DNA from: an uncultured Alphaproteobacteria bacterium
GTDB taxonomy: Bacteria; Pseudomonadota; Alphaproteobacteria; CADEGL01
Assembly (NCBI GenBank): GCA_902826885.1
Contig: CADEGL010000023.1
Coordinates: 4,621-37,960 of the forward strand
Direction of reading: 5' to 3'
Length of the DNA stretch: 33,340 bases
Below the pieces are notes generated by a model. The model was not told the DNA's origin and did not search any database. It saw only the letters and a list, made by a program, of their open reading frames with translations. The translations under genes were made by a program, and so were the position numbers. This document shows positions 14,651-23,000 of the stretch, one piece after another; within the stretch, counting starts at the first letter, position 1; each line of letters opens with the position of its first letter.

Positions 14651-15865
14651 TCAGTCGGTGCCGACGCCCAGCAGCGAGGCCATGTGCTTCAACCCCTTGC
14701 CGCCTTCCTGGGCGTCGAAACGCGGCAGTTCGCCGGGGCCATAATGTCCTTTCTCGAACATATCGTAGCCCTCGAGCTGGTCCGAACCCTTGCCCAGGAT
14801 CTCGCCGCCGGTTTTCCGGTAGTGATCGAGCACGGCTTTCAACCCGTAATGCTGGACCGGGCAGACCTTGGTGCAGACGTTGCACTCGGCGAAGCGCAAG
14901 ACGGGCAGGCAGCGGTCGGCCACGACTTTGTACTTGGTCACGCCGTGCCAATTGACCTTGATCTTGGACAAAGCGCGGCCAGGGCAGCGCTGCACGCAGA
15001 CCTGGCATTTTTCACACAAGGTGTTGACGCCGATATCGACCGGCTTGTCGTGGGTGACCGGCGCGTCGGTGGACAGGCCCATGATGCGCACCCGGCTGCC
15101 GAACTCGGCCGTCAGCACGGTGCCGTTGGCGCCCATCTGGCCCAAGCCCGCATCGACGGCGTAAGGCAGGATCGGCGCCAGCATCTTTTCGCCCGGTAAG
15201 CCCGTGCCCGCGATGAACTGGACACGATAGCCCTTGGAACGGATGAAATCGGCCACCTCGAGCGCGGCCAGGGCCAAGGCCAAGCTGGTGTCATAGGAAT
15301 GCACGTCCCAGTCCACGCTGGGCGCCCGGTCCGTGGTTTCCCAATCGAAGGCGCGGCACAGCACGATGGCATGCTTGAAAAGTGCGTCGCCCTTTTGCTC
15401 CAGCGCGACGTATTTCCGGTCGAAGCGCGTGAAGCCGATCAGATCGGCGCCCGAGGATAAGGCCTTCTCGCGGATTGCTTTGGTGAAGTCGGGTGAGGGG
15501 TCGATGGTCTCGGCAGCCGGGAGCTCGTGATAGGAAAAGGCCCGCGCGTTCACGCGCGCCAGCAGATCGCCGTATTTATCGCCCAGGATACGATAGGTCT
15601 CGCCCACCTTGCCCGGCGTGGCCTCGATCACCTTGTGGTAGGTCTGGTTCAGCTTGCCGATCTTGAAGTTGGGTTCCGGATAGTGGCGGCCGAAGAAGGT
15701 TTCCTGCGCGCGGTCGCGCACGACGCCGGGCACGCTGCGAAGGTCTTCGGGCACGTCGTCAATGGTCACTTTCGGAGCGCGGCGCGGATCGCGGCGCGGC
15801 GTCATGTCGTCGGCGCGCGGGAACGTCTCGAATTTGCGGACGTTCGTGTTCGGCAGCGTGTGCAT
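14651..15865 (-). CDS. Reductive dehalogenase/QueG-like double [4Fe-4S] protein
   Basis: The 404-residue protein has a nitroreductase-fold-like core (about 120-270) with the segment LGQMGANGTVLTAEFGSRVR that recalls AGLGxxGxNxxLxxPxFGS of RdhA and QueG. A bacterial-ferredoxin domain follows, with C284/C287/C290/C294 and C319/C328/C331/C335, enough for two [4Fe-4S] clusters. Both relatives use a cobalamin and two such clusters. There is no Tat signal and no RdhB-type anchor gene, so it is cytoplasmic and unlikely to serve organohalide respiration. It is longer at the N-terminus than QueG (about 120 extra residues). GGAGGAGG lies 5-7 bases before the ATG at 15865. The reaction and substrate are unknown; B12 binding is inferred from family. 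Confidence 0.8.
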   Translation of the reverse strand: MHTLPNTNVRKFETFPRADDMTPRRDPRRAPKVTIDDVPEDLRSVPGVVRDRAQETFFGRHYPEPNFKIGKLNQTYHKVIEATPGKVGETYRILGDKYGDLLARVNARAFSYHELPAAETIDPSPDFTKAIREKALSSGADLIGFTRFDRKYVALEQKGDALFKHAIVLCRAFDWETTDRAPSVDWDVHSYDTSLALALAALEVADFIRSKGYRVQFIAGTGLPGEKMLAPILPYAVDAGLGQMGANGTVLTAEFGSRVRIMGLSTDAPVTHDKPVDIGVNTLCEKCQVCVQRCPGRALSKIKVNWHGVTKYKVVADRCLPVLRFAECNVCTKVCPVQHYGLKAVLDHYRKTGGEILGKGSDQLEGYDMFEKGHYGPGELPRFDAQEGGKGLKHMASLLGVGTD

Positions 15866-15932
15866 TGGTCCTCCTCCAATGTTTCCAAGTCTATCGCCGC
15901 CGACGCGCCATTTTCCAGGCGCCCGTTTCGGC

Positions 15933-15938
15933 TATAGT
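15933..15938 (+). promoter_or_regulatory. Possible -10 box for the N-formylglutamate amidohydrolase-like gene
   Basis: TATAGT ends 8 bases before the ATG at 15947, and no ribosome site is present in between. This is a second candidate for a leaderless or very short-leader transcript. The -35 region is poor. Confidence 0.3.
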
Positions 15939-15946
15939 TCCCCGCC

Positions 15947-16759
15947 ATGTCCGACCTTGCCCCTCCATCCACAACCCAATCCCTTCTTGGCCCCGACGAC
16001 CCGCCCCCTGTTTCGGTGGTGAACGAGGGTGGTAGGGGTGATTGCCTCCTTCTCTGCGACCATGCCAGTCACGCGGTGCCCCGCGCGCTTGGCGGCCTGG
16101 GTCTCGGGCCCGTCGACTTGGCGCGGCACATCGCAGGCGATATCGGCGCGTCGTCGGTCGCGCGCCATCTGTCGGCGCGTTTCGATGCGCCCGTCGTGCT
16201 GGCGGGCTTCTCGCGATTGGTGATCGATTGCAACCGCAGCCTCGACGATCCGACGTCCATCCCTCTGATCAGCGAGACGACGGTGATTCCCGGCAACCGC
16301 GCGGTGTCGGCCGAGGAGCGGAAGCATCGTGCCGATGCGTGCTTCGAGCCCTATCACCGGCGCGTGCGCGGATTCCTGGACGGGTTCTCGGCGCGCGGCG
16401 TCGTACCCTTGATCCTCTCGATCCACAGCTTCACCCCCGTCTTCAAGGGCGTGGCGCGGCCCTGGCATTTCGGCATCCTGTGGAACCGCGATCCGCGCGT
16501 GCCCAAGCCGTTGATCGCCGGCCTGGCTAAGATTCCCGGCGTGGTCGTGGGCGACAACGAGCCTTACTCGGGGCAGGACGAGTACGGTTACACGATCATG
16601 CACCACGGCGCGCGGCGGGGCGTGCCGCACGTGTTGATCGAGGTGCGCGACGACTTGATCCGCAACGAGGAAGGCGTCGCGCGCTGGGCCGGTATCCTGG
16701 GCGACGCCTTGGCGCCCATCCTGGCCGATCCCGCGTTGCGCCGCGTGGAACGGTTCTGA
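15947..16759 (+). CDS. N-formylglutamate amidohydrolase family protein
   Basis: The 270-residue protein belongs to the FGase family (HutG-like in some histidine-degrading bacteria), which releases formate from N-formylglutamate using a zinc ion. Visible landmarks are LLLCDHASHAVP (about 34-45), RLVIDCNR near 90, SIHSFTPVFKG near 158, NEPYSGQDEYGYTIMHHG near 204 and LIEVRDDLI near 229, including the likely zinc-binding H and E residues. No hut genes are nearby, so the natural substrate may be another N-acyl compound. It diverges from the RdhA/QueG-like gene 81 bases away. No ribosome site precedes the ATG. Confidence 0.88.
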   Translation: MSDLAPPSTTQSLLGPDDPPPVSVVNEGGRGDCLLLCDHASHAVPRALGGLGLGPVDLARHIAGDIGASSVARHLSARFDAPVVLAGFSRLVIDCNRSLDDPTSIPLISETTVIPGNRAVSAEERKHRADACFEPYHRRVRGFLDGFSARGVVPLILSIHSFTPVFKGVARPWHFGILWNRDPRVPKPLIAGLAKIPGVVVGDNEPYSGQDEYGYTIMHHGARRGVPHVLIEVRDDLIRNEEGVARWAGILGDALAPILADPALRRVERF

Positions 16760-16821
16760 CGGGTTGACGGATGGGGGCCGGCGACCCCACTTCTAGGAAG
16801 CCATCACCGACGGAGGCCGTC

Positions 16822-17124
16822 ATGGACGACAAGACCCGCACCGAACTGGAGGCGGCCGCGTTTCGCGCCCTGGTCGATCATTTCCAGAAGCATCCGGACG
16901 TGCAGAACATCGATCTGATGAACCTGGCCGGGTTCTGCCGAAACTGCTTGTCGAAATGGTATTCGGCGGCGGCGGACCAGCGCGGCCTCAAGGTCAGCTA
17001 CGACCAGGCGCGCGAGGTCGTCTACGGGATGCCTTACGACCAGTGGAAGGCCAAGCACCAGAAGGAAGCCACGGCGGAGCAGAAGGCAGCCTTCGAGAAA
17101 GCACAGAAGACTCACACGCATTGA
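16822..17124 (+). CDS. DUF1244 family protein
   Basis: The 100-residue cytoplasmic protein matches the DUF1244 family of Alpha- and Gammaproteobacteria. The core MNLAGFCRNCLSKWY (33-47) holds a CxxC pair (C39, C42), followed by YDQAREVVYGMPYDQWKAKHQ. Structures exist for this family but no function is established. The ATG at 16822 has GGAGG 5 bases upstream; an earlier in-frame ATG at 16771 lacks support. It follows the amidohydrolase gene by 62 bases and may be cotranscribed. The CxxC could bind metal or be redox-active, which is only a guess. Confidence 0.9.
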   Translation: MDDKTRTELEAAAFRALVDHFQKHPDVQNIDLMNLAGFCRNCLSKWYSAAADQRGLKVSYDQAREVVYGMPYDQWKAKHQKEATAEQKAAFEKAQKTHTH

Positions 17125-17139
17125 GCGCGTGCCGCGCGG

Positions 17140-17850
17140 TCAGAACTTCTCCACCCAGGGGCGCAGGTCGATCTCCTGTGTCCAGGCGCTGCGGTGCTGG
17201 CGGTGGAGTTGCAGATAGGTCTCGGCGATGGCGTCGGGGTTGAGCACCGCGTCTTGCCCGCGCTCATCGGCCCGGTAGCCCGGCCGGTCCGATTCGATCT
17301 GGCCGTCGATGATGACGTGGGCGACATGCACGCCCTTGGGGGCCAAATCGCGCGCGAAGCTTTGCGCCACCGCCCGCAGGCCGAACTTGCCGATGGCCAA
17401 ATTCAAGAAGCGCGCGCTGCCGCGTAAGGAGGCCGTCGCGCCGGTCAACAGGATCGTGCCTTGGCCGCGCGCGACCATCTGCCGTCCCGCGGCCTGCGCC
17501 ACCAGGAAGCCGCCGAAGGCGCCGTTGCGCCAGCAGCGCTCGAACTCCTTGGGGTCGATATCCAGCACGTTGCCGGGCGCATAGGCGCCGGCGTTGAAGA
17601 CGACCAGGTCCGGCTCGCCCAGATCCTTGGTCACGGCGGAGAACAGGGCGGCCACGTCTTCCGGCTGGGTCGCGTCGCACGCATAGGCACGCGCATTCGC
17701 GCCGATCGATTGCGCGATGGAATCGACCTTGGCCTTGGTGCGGCTGGCCACCGCCACGCGCATGCCGTCCTTCGCGCAGGCGCGCGCGACGGCGGCGCCC
17801 AATCCCGGCCCGCCCGCGCCGACAACCAGGGCGATCTCGCTCTTGCTCAT
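17140..17850 (-). CDS. SDR family protein lacking the canonical catalytic tyrosine
   Basis: The 236-residue Rossmann protein has the cofactor motif GAGGPGLG (11-18), CDA near 60 and NAG (87-89 region). In classical SDRs the active site is Ser...Tyr-x-x-x-Lys. Here the segment LTGATASLRG...LNLAIGKFGLRA keeps the lysine (K155), but the position four residues earlier is leucine, not tyrosine. Thus the usual proton donor is absent, as in a known subgroup of SDRs of unclear activity. The start overlaps the upstream stop by 4 bases (ATGA). It is the last gene of the unit that begins with indolepyruvate oxidoreductase and converges on the DUF1244 gene. Confidence 0.87.
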   Translation of the reverse strand: MSKSEIALVVGAGGPGLGAAVARACAKDGMRVAVASRTKAKVDSIAQSIGANARAYACDATQPEDVAALFSAVTKDLGEPDLVVFNAGAYAPGNVLDIDPKEFERCWRNGAFGGFLVAQAAGRQMVARGQGTILLTGATASLRGSARFLNLAIGKFGLRAVAQSFARDLAPKGVHVAHVIIDGQIESDRPGYRADERGQDAVLNPDAIAETYLQLHRQHRSAWTQEIDLRPWVEKF

Positions 17851-18467
17851 ACCTTCGCCTCCTTGCGGGGGGCGGCCAAGGCCATGATCACGGCCACGAG
17901 GCCGAAGCAGGCCGCCACGCCCGTCACGATATCGGTCAGACCGAGCCAGCCCAGCAGCACATAGCCCGTGGCCATCGCGCCGACCACGCCGCCGACCGCG
18001 CTGGTGGCGTAGAGGCGGCCGAAGGCCCGGCCCATGCCATGCTTGGCCTGCTCGATGGCCAGAGTGGTGAGGATAGGCGCGACCAGCCCCGCGAATAGGG
18101 CCGGCGGCAAAAAGGGCAGGGACAGGGCGGCGATGGTCAGCGGCGAGCGACCGTCCGGAATCACGTTTGCCAGCCAAGGCACGATGGCCAGCGTGGCCAA
18201 GCCCGACAGCGCCGCGGCGGCCAGGGCGTTGGCGACCCGGCGGCGCGCGATGCGCGCATCCGCGCTGGCCAGCCGTCCGCCAAACCAATGGCCCGCGGTC
18301 ATGCCGGCGAGGACCGCGGCGATCACGCCCGTCCAGACATGAAGCGTCAGGCCGGTATGGGGCGCTAGCAGATGCGCGGCCGCGATCTCCAGCACCAGCG
18401 TGCCGCCGGAGGCCAGGAAGACGGCCAGCATGTCGGCCGCTTGCGGAAAGAGGCGCTTCGCGGTCAT
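17847..18467 (-). CDS. Membrane protein paralogous to the N-terminal half of the upstream spermidine-synthase-like fusion
   Basis: The 206-residue product has about six membrane segments and nothing after them. Its N-terminus (AVFLASGGTLVLEIAAAHLLAP, HVWTGVIAAVLAG, GHWFGGRLA) matches the membrane half of the upstream 525-residue protein (ALFLASACGLALEIAAARLLAP, HIWTAIISVVVAG, GNWIGGRLA). It lacks any spermidine-synthase domain, and the frame closes cleanly with an ATGA overlap into the SDR gene and an ATGA overlap with the upstream stop, so it is an intact gene rather than debris. It might pair with the longer protein in the membrane. Function unknown. Confidence 0.85.
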   Translation of the reverse strand: MTAKRLFPQAADMLAVFLASGGTLVLEIAAAHLLAPHTGLTLHVWTGVIAAVLAGMTAGHWFGGRLASADARIARRRVANALAAAALSGLATLAIVPWLANVIPDGRSPLTIAALSLPFLPPALFAGLVAPILTTLAIEQAKHGMGRAFGRLYATSAVGGVVGAMATGYVLLGWLGLTDIVTGVAACFGLVAVIMALAAPRKEAKV

Positions 18468-20041
18468 GGCGGGCACCGCCCCGGCTCGGCCAGATGGATG
18501 CCGATCCGCTCCAGAATGCGGAACGCGCAATAATTCGCGCGCAGCCGTTCGACAGGCGTGTAGTCGTCGGTCAGAATCATGGGGTTGGCTTCCCGCATCC
18601 GGGCTTCGATCTCCTCGGCGGAAAACCGCTTCCAAGAATGATCCGGGCCGCGCTGGGCTTCCAGCCTGTCGGTGTTGGTGGGCGTGTTGCCCGCCACGAC
18701 CATGTAGCTCACGCTGCGCGCGTACCATGGCTCCTTCTCATCCAGCCAAACCTCCACCACCGGGAAGTCGGGCTGCAGCGTCTTGATGACGGAGAACAGC
18801 AGCAGCGGCTGCACGCGCGCATCGATCAGGTTCATGGCGAAGAACCCGTCCTGCTTCAGCCGGATGCGGATCGCGTGGAGGAATTCGCGGGTGACCAGGT
18901 GCGGCGGCACCTGAAGATTGCGGTAGGCGTCGCCCACCATGGCGTCAAATTCGGGCTTGGGCGGCAGCTCCTCGAGCGTGAGGCGTCCGTCGCCGTGGAT
19001 GATCCGCATGCGCGGGTCTGGCTTGACCCACATATAGTCCATGGCCGCTTGCGAAACCGCGGGGTCCAACTCGGCCACGACGATGGTGGCGCCGGGATCG
19101 CGCGCCAAGAGCGCGCGCGGCAGGGTGAAGCCGCCGCCGCCCAGATAGAAAACACGCGGGGCCGTCTTGTCGCGCGCGGTCAGCATCTCGTCGAGGAAAT
19201 GCGCGTAGGGCCAATAGAGATAGGCCGGCTCGTCGCGCACGTTGGTGCTGTGCTCGGCGCGGTCGAGGAACAGCGACATCACCACGCGCCCGCCCGGGTC
19301 GTGCTCCGGCAGCATGGTGATGCAGTAGTAGCTGCTCTCGACCGTGCAGGTGGAGCGGAACGCGTTGATCGCGATGCCCCATCCGCCGACGCCCAGCATC
19401 AGCGCGCAGAGGACGGCGGTCGCGGTGCGGTTCGGCCGCGTTGCCAGGGCGAAGCCGGCCGCCAGGATCGCCTCGGTCGCGGCCAGCAGGATGACGGTGT
19501 TGATGGCGCCCATGACGGGAACCAGTAGATAGCCCGCCGCGACCGTGCCCAGGATGGCGCCCGCGACGCCCAGCGCGTACATGCGGCCGATGGTGCGCCC
19601 GGCCGCGGGCGGATCGACATCGACCGCCATCTTGGCCAACAGCGGCGATACGGTGCCGATGAAGATGGATGGCACGAGGAAGAGCAGCGCGGTCAGGCCG
19701 AACACGCTCAGGAGCGAGGTCGACAGCGAGGCATAGCTGCCCATCGAACGGAGGAAGGGCAGGGCCACCAGCGTGGTCAGCGCCGTTACCCCTAGCAGAA
19801 ATGCCATGCGGCGGCGGCCGGACATCTCGTCCACCTCCGGGCCGGCCAGCCGTCCGCCGATCCAGTTGCCGGCCGCGAAGCCAGCCACCACGACCGAGAT
19901 GATCGCGGTCCAGATATGCAGCGACATGTCGAGATAGGGCGCCAACAAGCGCGCGGCCGCGATCTCGAGCGCCAGCCCGCAGGCCGAGGCCAAGAACAAC
20001 GCGATGCCGTACGCGGCGTGGCGCGACGTGACCGACGTCAT
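18464..20041 (-). CDS. Fused membrane/spermidine synthase-like protein
   Basis: The 525-residue protein joins an N-terminal membrane domain (about seven segments within residues 10-225) to a cytosolic spermidine-synthase-like Rossmann domain (about 245-500). The latter has FYLGGGGFTLPRAL (298-310), the acidic ribose-binding E324, GDGRL (350-354) and GDAY (370-373). Proteins of this kind are widespread but largely uncharacterised. An aminopropyltransferase activity is possible, but the active-site tyrosine/aspartate pattern is only partly visible and no speD-type gene is nearby. It starts 33 bases after the indolepyruvate oxidoreductase stop and is followed by its own truncated paralogue. Confidence 0.85.
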   Translation of the reverse strand: MTSVTSRHAAYGIALFLASACGLALEIAAARLLAPYLDMSLHIWTAIISVVVAGFAAGNWIGGRLAGPEVDEMSGRRRMAFLLGVTALTTLVALPFLRSMGSYASLSTSLLSVFGLTALLFLVPSIFIGTVSPLLAKMAVDVDPPAAGRTIGRMYALGVAGAILGTVAAGYLLVPVMGAINTVILLAATEAILAAGFALATRPNRTATAVLCALMLGVGGWGIAINAFRSTCTVESSYYCITMLPEHDPGGRVVMSLFLDRAEHSTNVRDEPAYLYWPYAHFLDEMLTARDKTAPRVFYLGGGGFTLPRALLARDPGATIVVAELDPAVSQAAMDYMWVKPDPRMRIIHGDGRLTLEELPPKPEFDAMVGDAYRNLQVPPHLVTREFLHAIRIRLKQDGFFAMNLIDARVQPLLLFSVIKTLQPDFPVVEVWLDEKEPWYARSVSYMVVAGNTPTNTDRLEAQRGPDHSWKRFSAEEIEARMREANPMILTDDYTPVERLRANYCAFRILERIGIHLAEPGRCPP

Positions 20042-20074
20042 GCGGCGAAGATTCCCCCGGTTGCTCGGAACGAA

Positions 20075-23000
20075 CTACTCGGCCGCGCTCGCGTGCGCCG
20101 AGGGATTGCGGAACATGGCCAAGAGTTCGGCTTCGCGCGCCTTGGCTGCCTTCAAATGGCGTTCCTTGACGTGGCCGTAGCCGCGGATCTGTTCCGGCAT
20201 CGCGGCGATTTCGACGGCCAGCGCGTGATTGTCGTGCGTGAGGCCACGCAGCAGCTCGTCGATGACGGCTTCGTATTCGCCGATGAGTTTCCGCTCCGTG
20301 CGCCGTTCGTGGCTGTAGCCGAAGATGTCGAACGGCGTGCCGCGTAATCCCTTCAGCTTGGCCAGGATGCGGAACGCCCCCAGCACCCAGGTGCCGTATT
20401 CGCGCTTCTGCAACTCGCCCGTCACGGGGTCGCGGCTGGCTAAGAGCGGCGGCGCCAGGTTGATGTGCAACTTGTAGTCGCCTTCGAACGTGTCCCTCAA
20501 CTCGCGCGCGAAGTCGGCATCGCCGTAGAGGCGTGCGACCTCGTACTCGTCCTTGTAGGCCATCAGCTTGTAGGCATAGCGCGCGACGGCAAGCGCCAGG
20601 CCGGTCATGCCTTTGGCCTTTTCGGCTTCGGCTTTCTTCACGCGCTCCACGAGATCGGCATAGCGCTTGGCATAAGCGGCGTTCTGATAGGCGGTCAGTT
20701 CCTTCACGCGCCGCGCGGCCAACTCATCGAGCGACTTCGAGATCTTGCGATCGGTCGGAACGCCCGTGGCGGGCGTCGCCGCGCGCTCGACGGCCGCGAG
20801 GTCGAGCGCCGCGCGCCGGCCCCACAGGAAGGCGCGGCGGTTCATGTCGACCGACACGGCGTTCAGCTCGATAGCCTTCAGCAGTGCTTCGCCCGAAACC
20901 GGGATCAGGCCCTTCTGATAGGCGTAGCCCAGCATGAACAGGTTGCTGGCGATGGAATCGCCGAGCAGATGCGTGGCCAGTTCGGTCGCGTCCAGGAACT
21001 CGCTGCGGCCCGCACCGGCGGCAGCCCCGATGATCTTTTCCAGCTCGCCCGTGGGGAAGGCCAAGTCGGGATTGCGCGTGAAGCCAGCGGTCGGCGTCTC
21101 GTGGTCGTTGACCACGGCGCGGGTGAAGCCCGCGCGCATCTTGGCCAAGGTCTCCTTGCCCGCGGCCACGACCAGGTCGCAGCCGAGGATCAGGTGCGCT
21201 TCGCCCGCCGCCACGCGCACGGCGTGGATTTGCTCGGGGTCGTCGGCCAAGCGGACATGCGACAGGACCGCGCCGCCCTTCTGGGCCAGGCCCGTGATGT
21301 CGAGCACCGTGCAGCCCTTGCCTTCGAGGTGCGAGGCCATGCCGAGCAAGGCGCCGATGGTGACGACGCCCGTGCCGCCCACGCCGGCGACCAGGATGTT
21401 GTAGGGCTCCTTGGTCGCTGGCCGTTCGGGCTCGGGGAACACGAAATTCTCGACACCGCCCTTTTCGGCGGTCTTGCGCTTCTTCAACTGGCCGCCCAGC
21501 ACGGTCACGAAGCTGGGGCAGAAACCCTTGGCGCAGGAATAATCCTTGTTGCATGACGACTGGTCGATGGCGCGCTTGCGGCCGAACTCGGTCTCGACCG
21601 GCACGACCGACAGGCAGTTCGACTTCACGCTGCAGTCGCCGCAGCCTTCGCAGACCAGCTCGTTGATGAAAATGCGCTTCTGCGGGTCGGGGAAGGTGCC
21701 GCGCTTGCGGCGGCGGCGCTTCTCGGCGGCGCAGGTCTGGTCGTAGACCAGGCCCGAGACACCTTTCCATTCGCGCAGCTCGCGCTGCACCGCGTCCAGG
21801 TCGTCGCGGTGATGGAAGGTCACGCCTGGCGCGAAATCTTCGCCGATGGCGTATTTCTCCGGGTCGTCGCTGACCACGGCGATGCGCTGCACACCCTCGG
21901 ACGCCAACTGACGCGTCACCTGCGGCACGGTGAGCTGTCCGTCCACGTGCTGGCCGCCGGTCATGGCGACGGCATCGTTGTAGAGAATCTTGAACGTCAT
22001 GTTGACGTTCGCGGCGACGCAGGCGCGCACGGCCAGGATGCCGGAGTGGAAATAGGTGCCGTCGCCGATGTTCTGGAAGATGTGCTGCGTCTCGGTGAAC
22101 GGCGCCTGGCCGATCCAGTTAGTACCCTCGGCGCCCATGTGGGTGTAGGTGTCGGTGCGCCGGTCCATCCACTGGGCCATGAAATGGCAGCCGATGCCGG
22201 ACAAGGCACGGCTGCCCTCGGGCACGCGGGTCGAGGTGTTGTGCGGGCAGCCCGAGCAGAAATACGGGGTGCGCTCCAGCGGCGGGTTCAGCGCGGCCAA
22301 CGCCTTATCCTTGGCGTCGAGGAAGCCGAGGCGCTCCTCGATGCGCGAATTGTCGTAGAAGCGCTTCAGCCGTTTCGCGATGGCGCGCGCCACGTCGCTG
22401 GGCTGCAGTTCACGGCAAGGCGACAGGAAGGCAGCGCCGGTTTCGTCCGACTTGCCCAGCACGCGCGGCCGTGCGGCTTCGGGCATGTGGTAGAGGATTT
22501 CCTTGATCTGCGGTTCGAGAAGCGCGCGCTTCTCCTCGACCACCATGATCTCTTCTAGCCCTTGCGCGAATTTCTTCAGCCCTTCGGGCTCCAGCGGCCA
22601 GCTCATGGCCACCTTGTAGAGGCGGATGCCGATGTCGGCGGCCATCTTTTCGTCGATGCCCAGATCGTCCAGCGCCTGGCGGACGTCGAGATAGGATTTG
22701 CCGACCGAGATGATGCCGAGCCGCGCCTTGGGGCCGTCGATCACCACGCGGTCCAGCTTGTTGGCGCGCACGAACGCCCGCGCGGCATCCAGCTTATGCA
22801 GCTCGATGCGATCGTCCTGGACGTACCAATGGTCGGGCCAGCGGATGTTGAGACCGTCCGGCGGCATGGCGAAGTCGGTCGGCAGGGTGATCTGCGCGCG
22901 GTGCGGGTCGATCATGACCGAGGCGGCGGATTCGACCGTATCGGAGACGACCTTGAAGCCGATCCACAGGCCGGTATAGCGCGACATCGCCCAGCCGTAG

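Noticed and set aside
14651-15865. Respiratory reductive dehalogenase operon
   Set aside because: There is no Tat signal, no rdhB anchor gene and no regulator of that type, so organohalide respiration is not supported; only superfamily membership is claimed.
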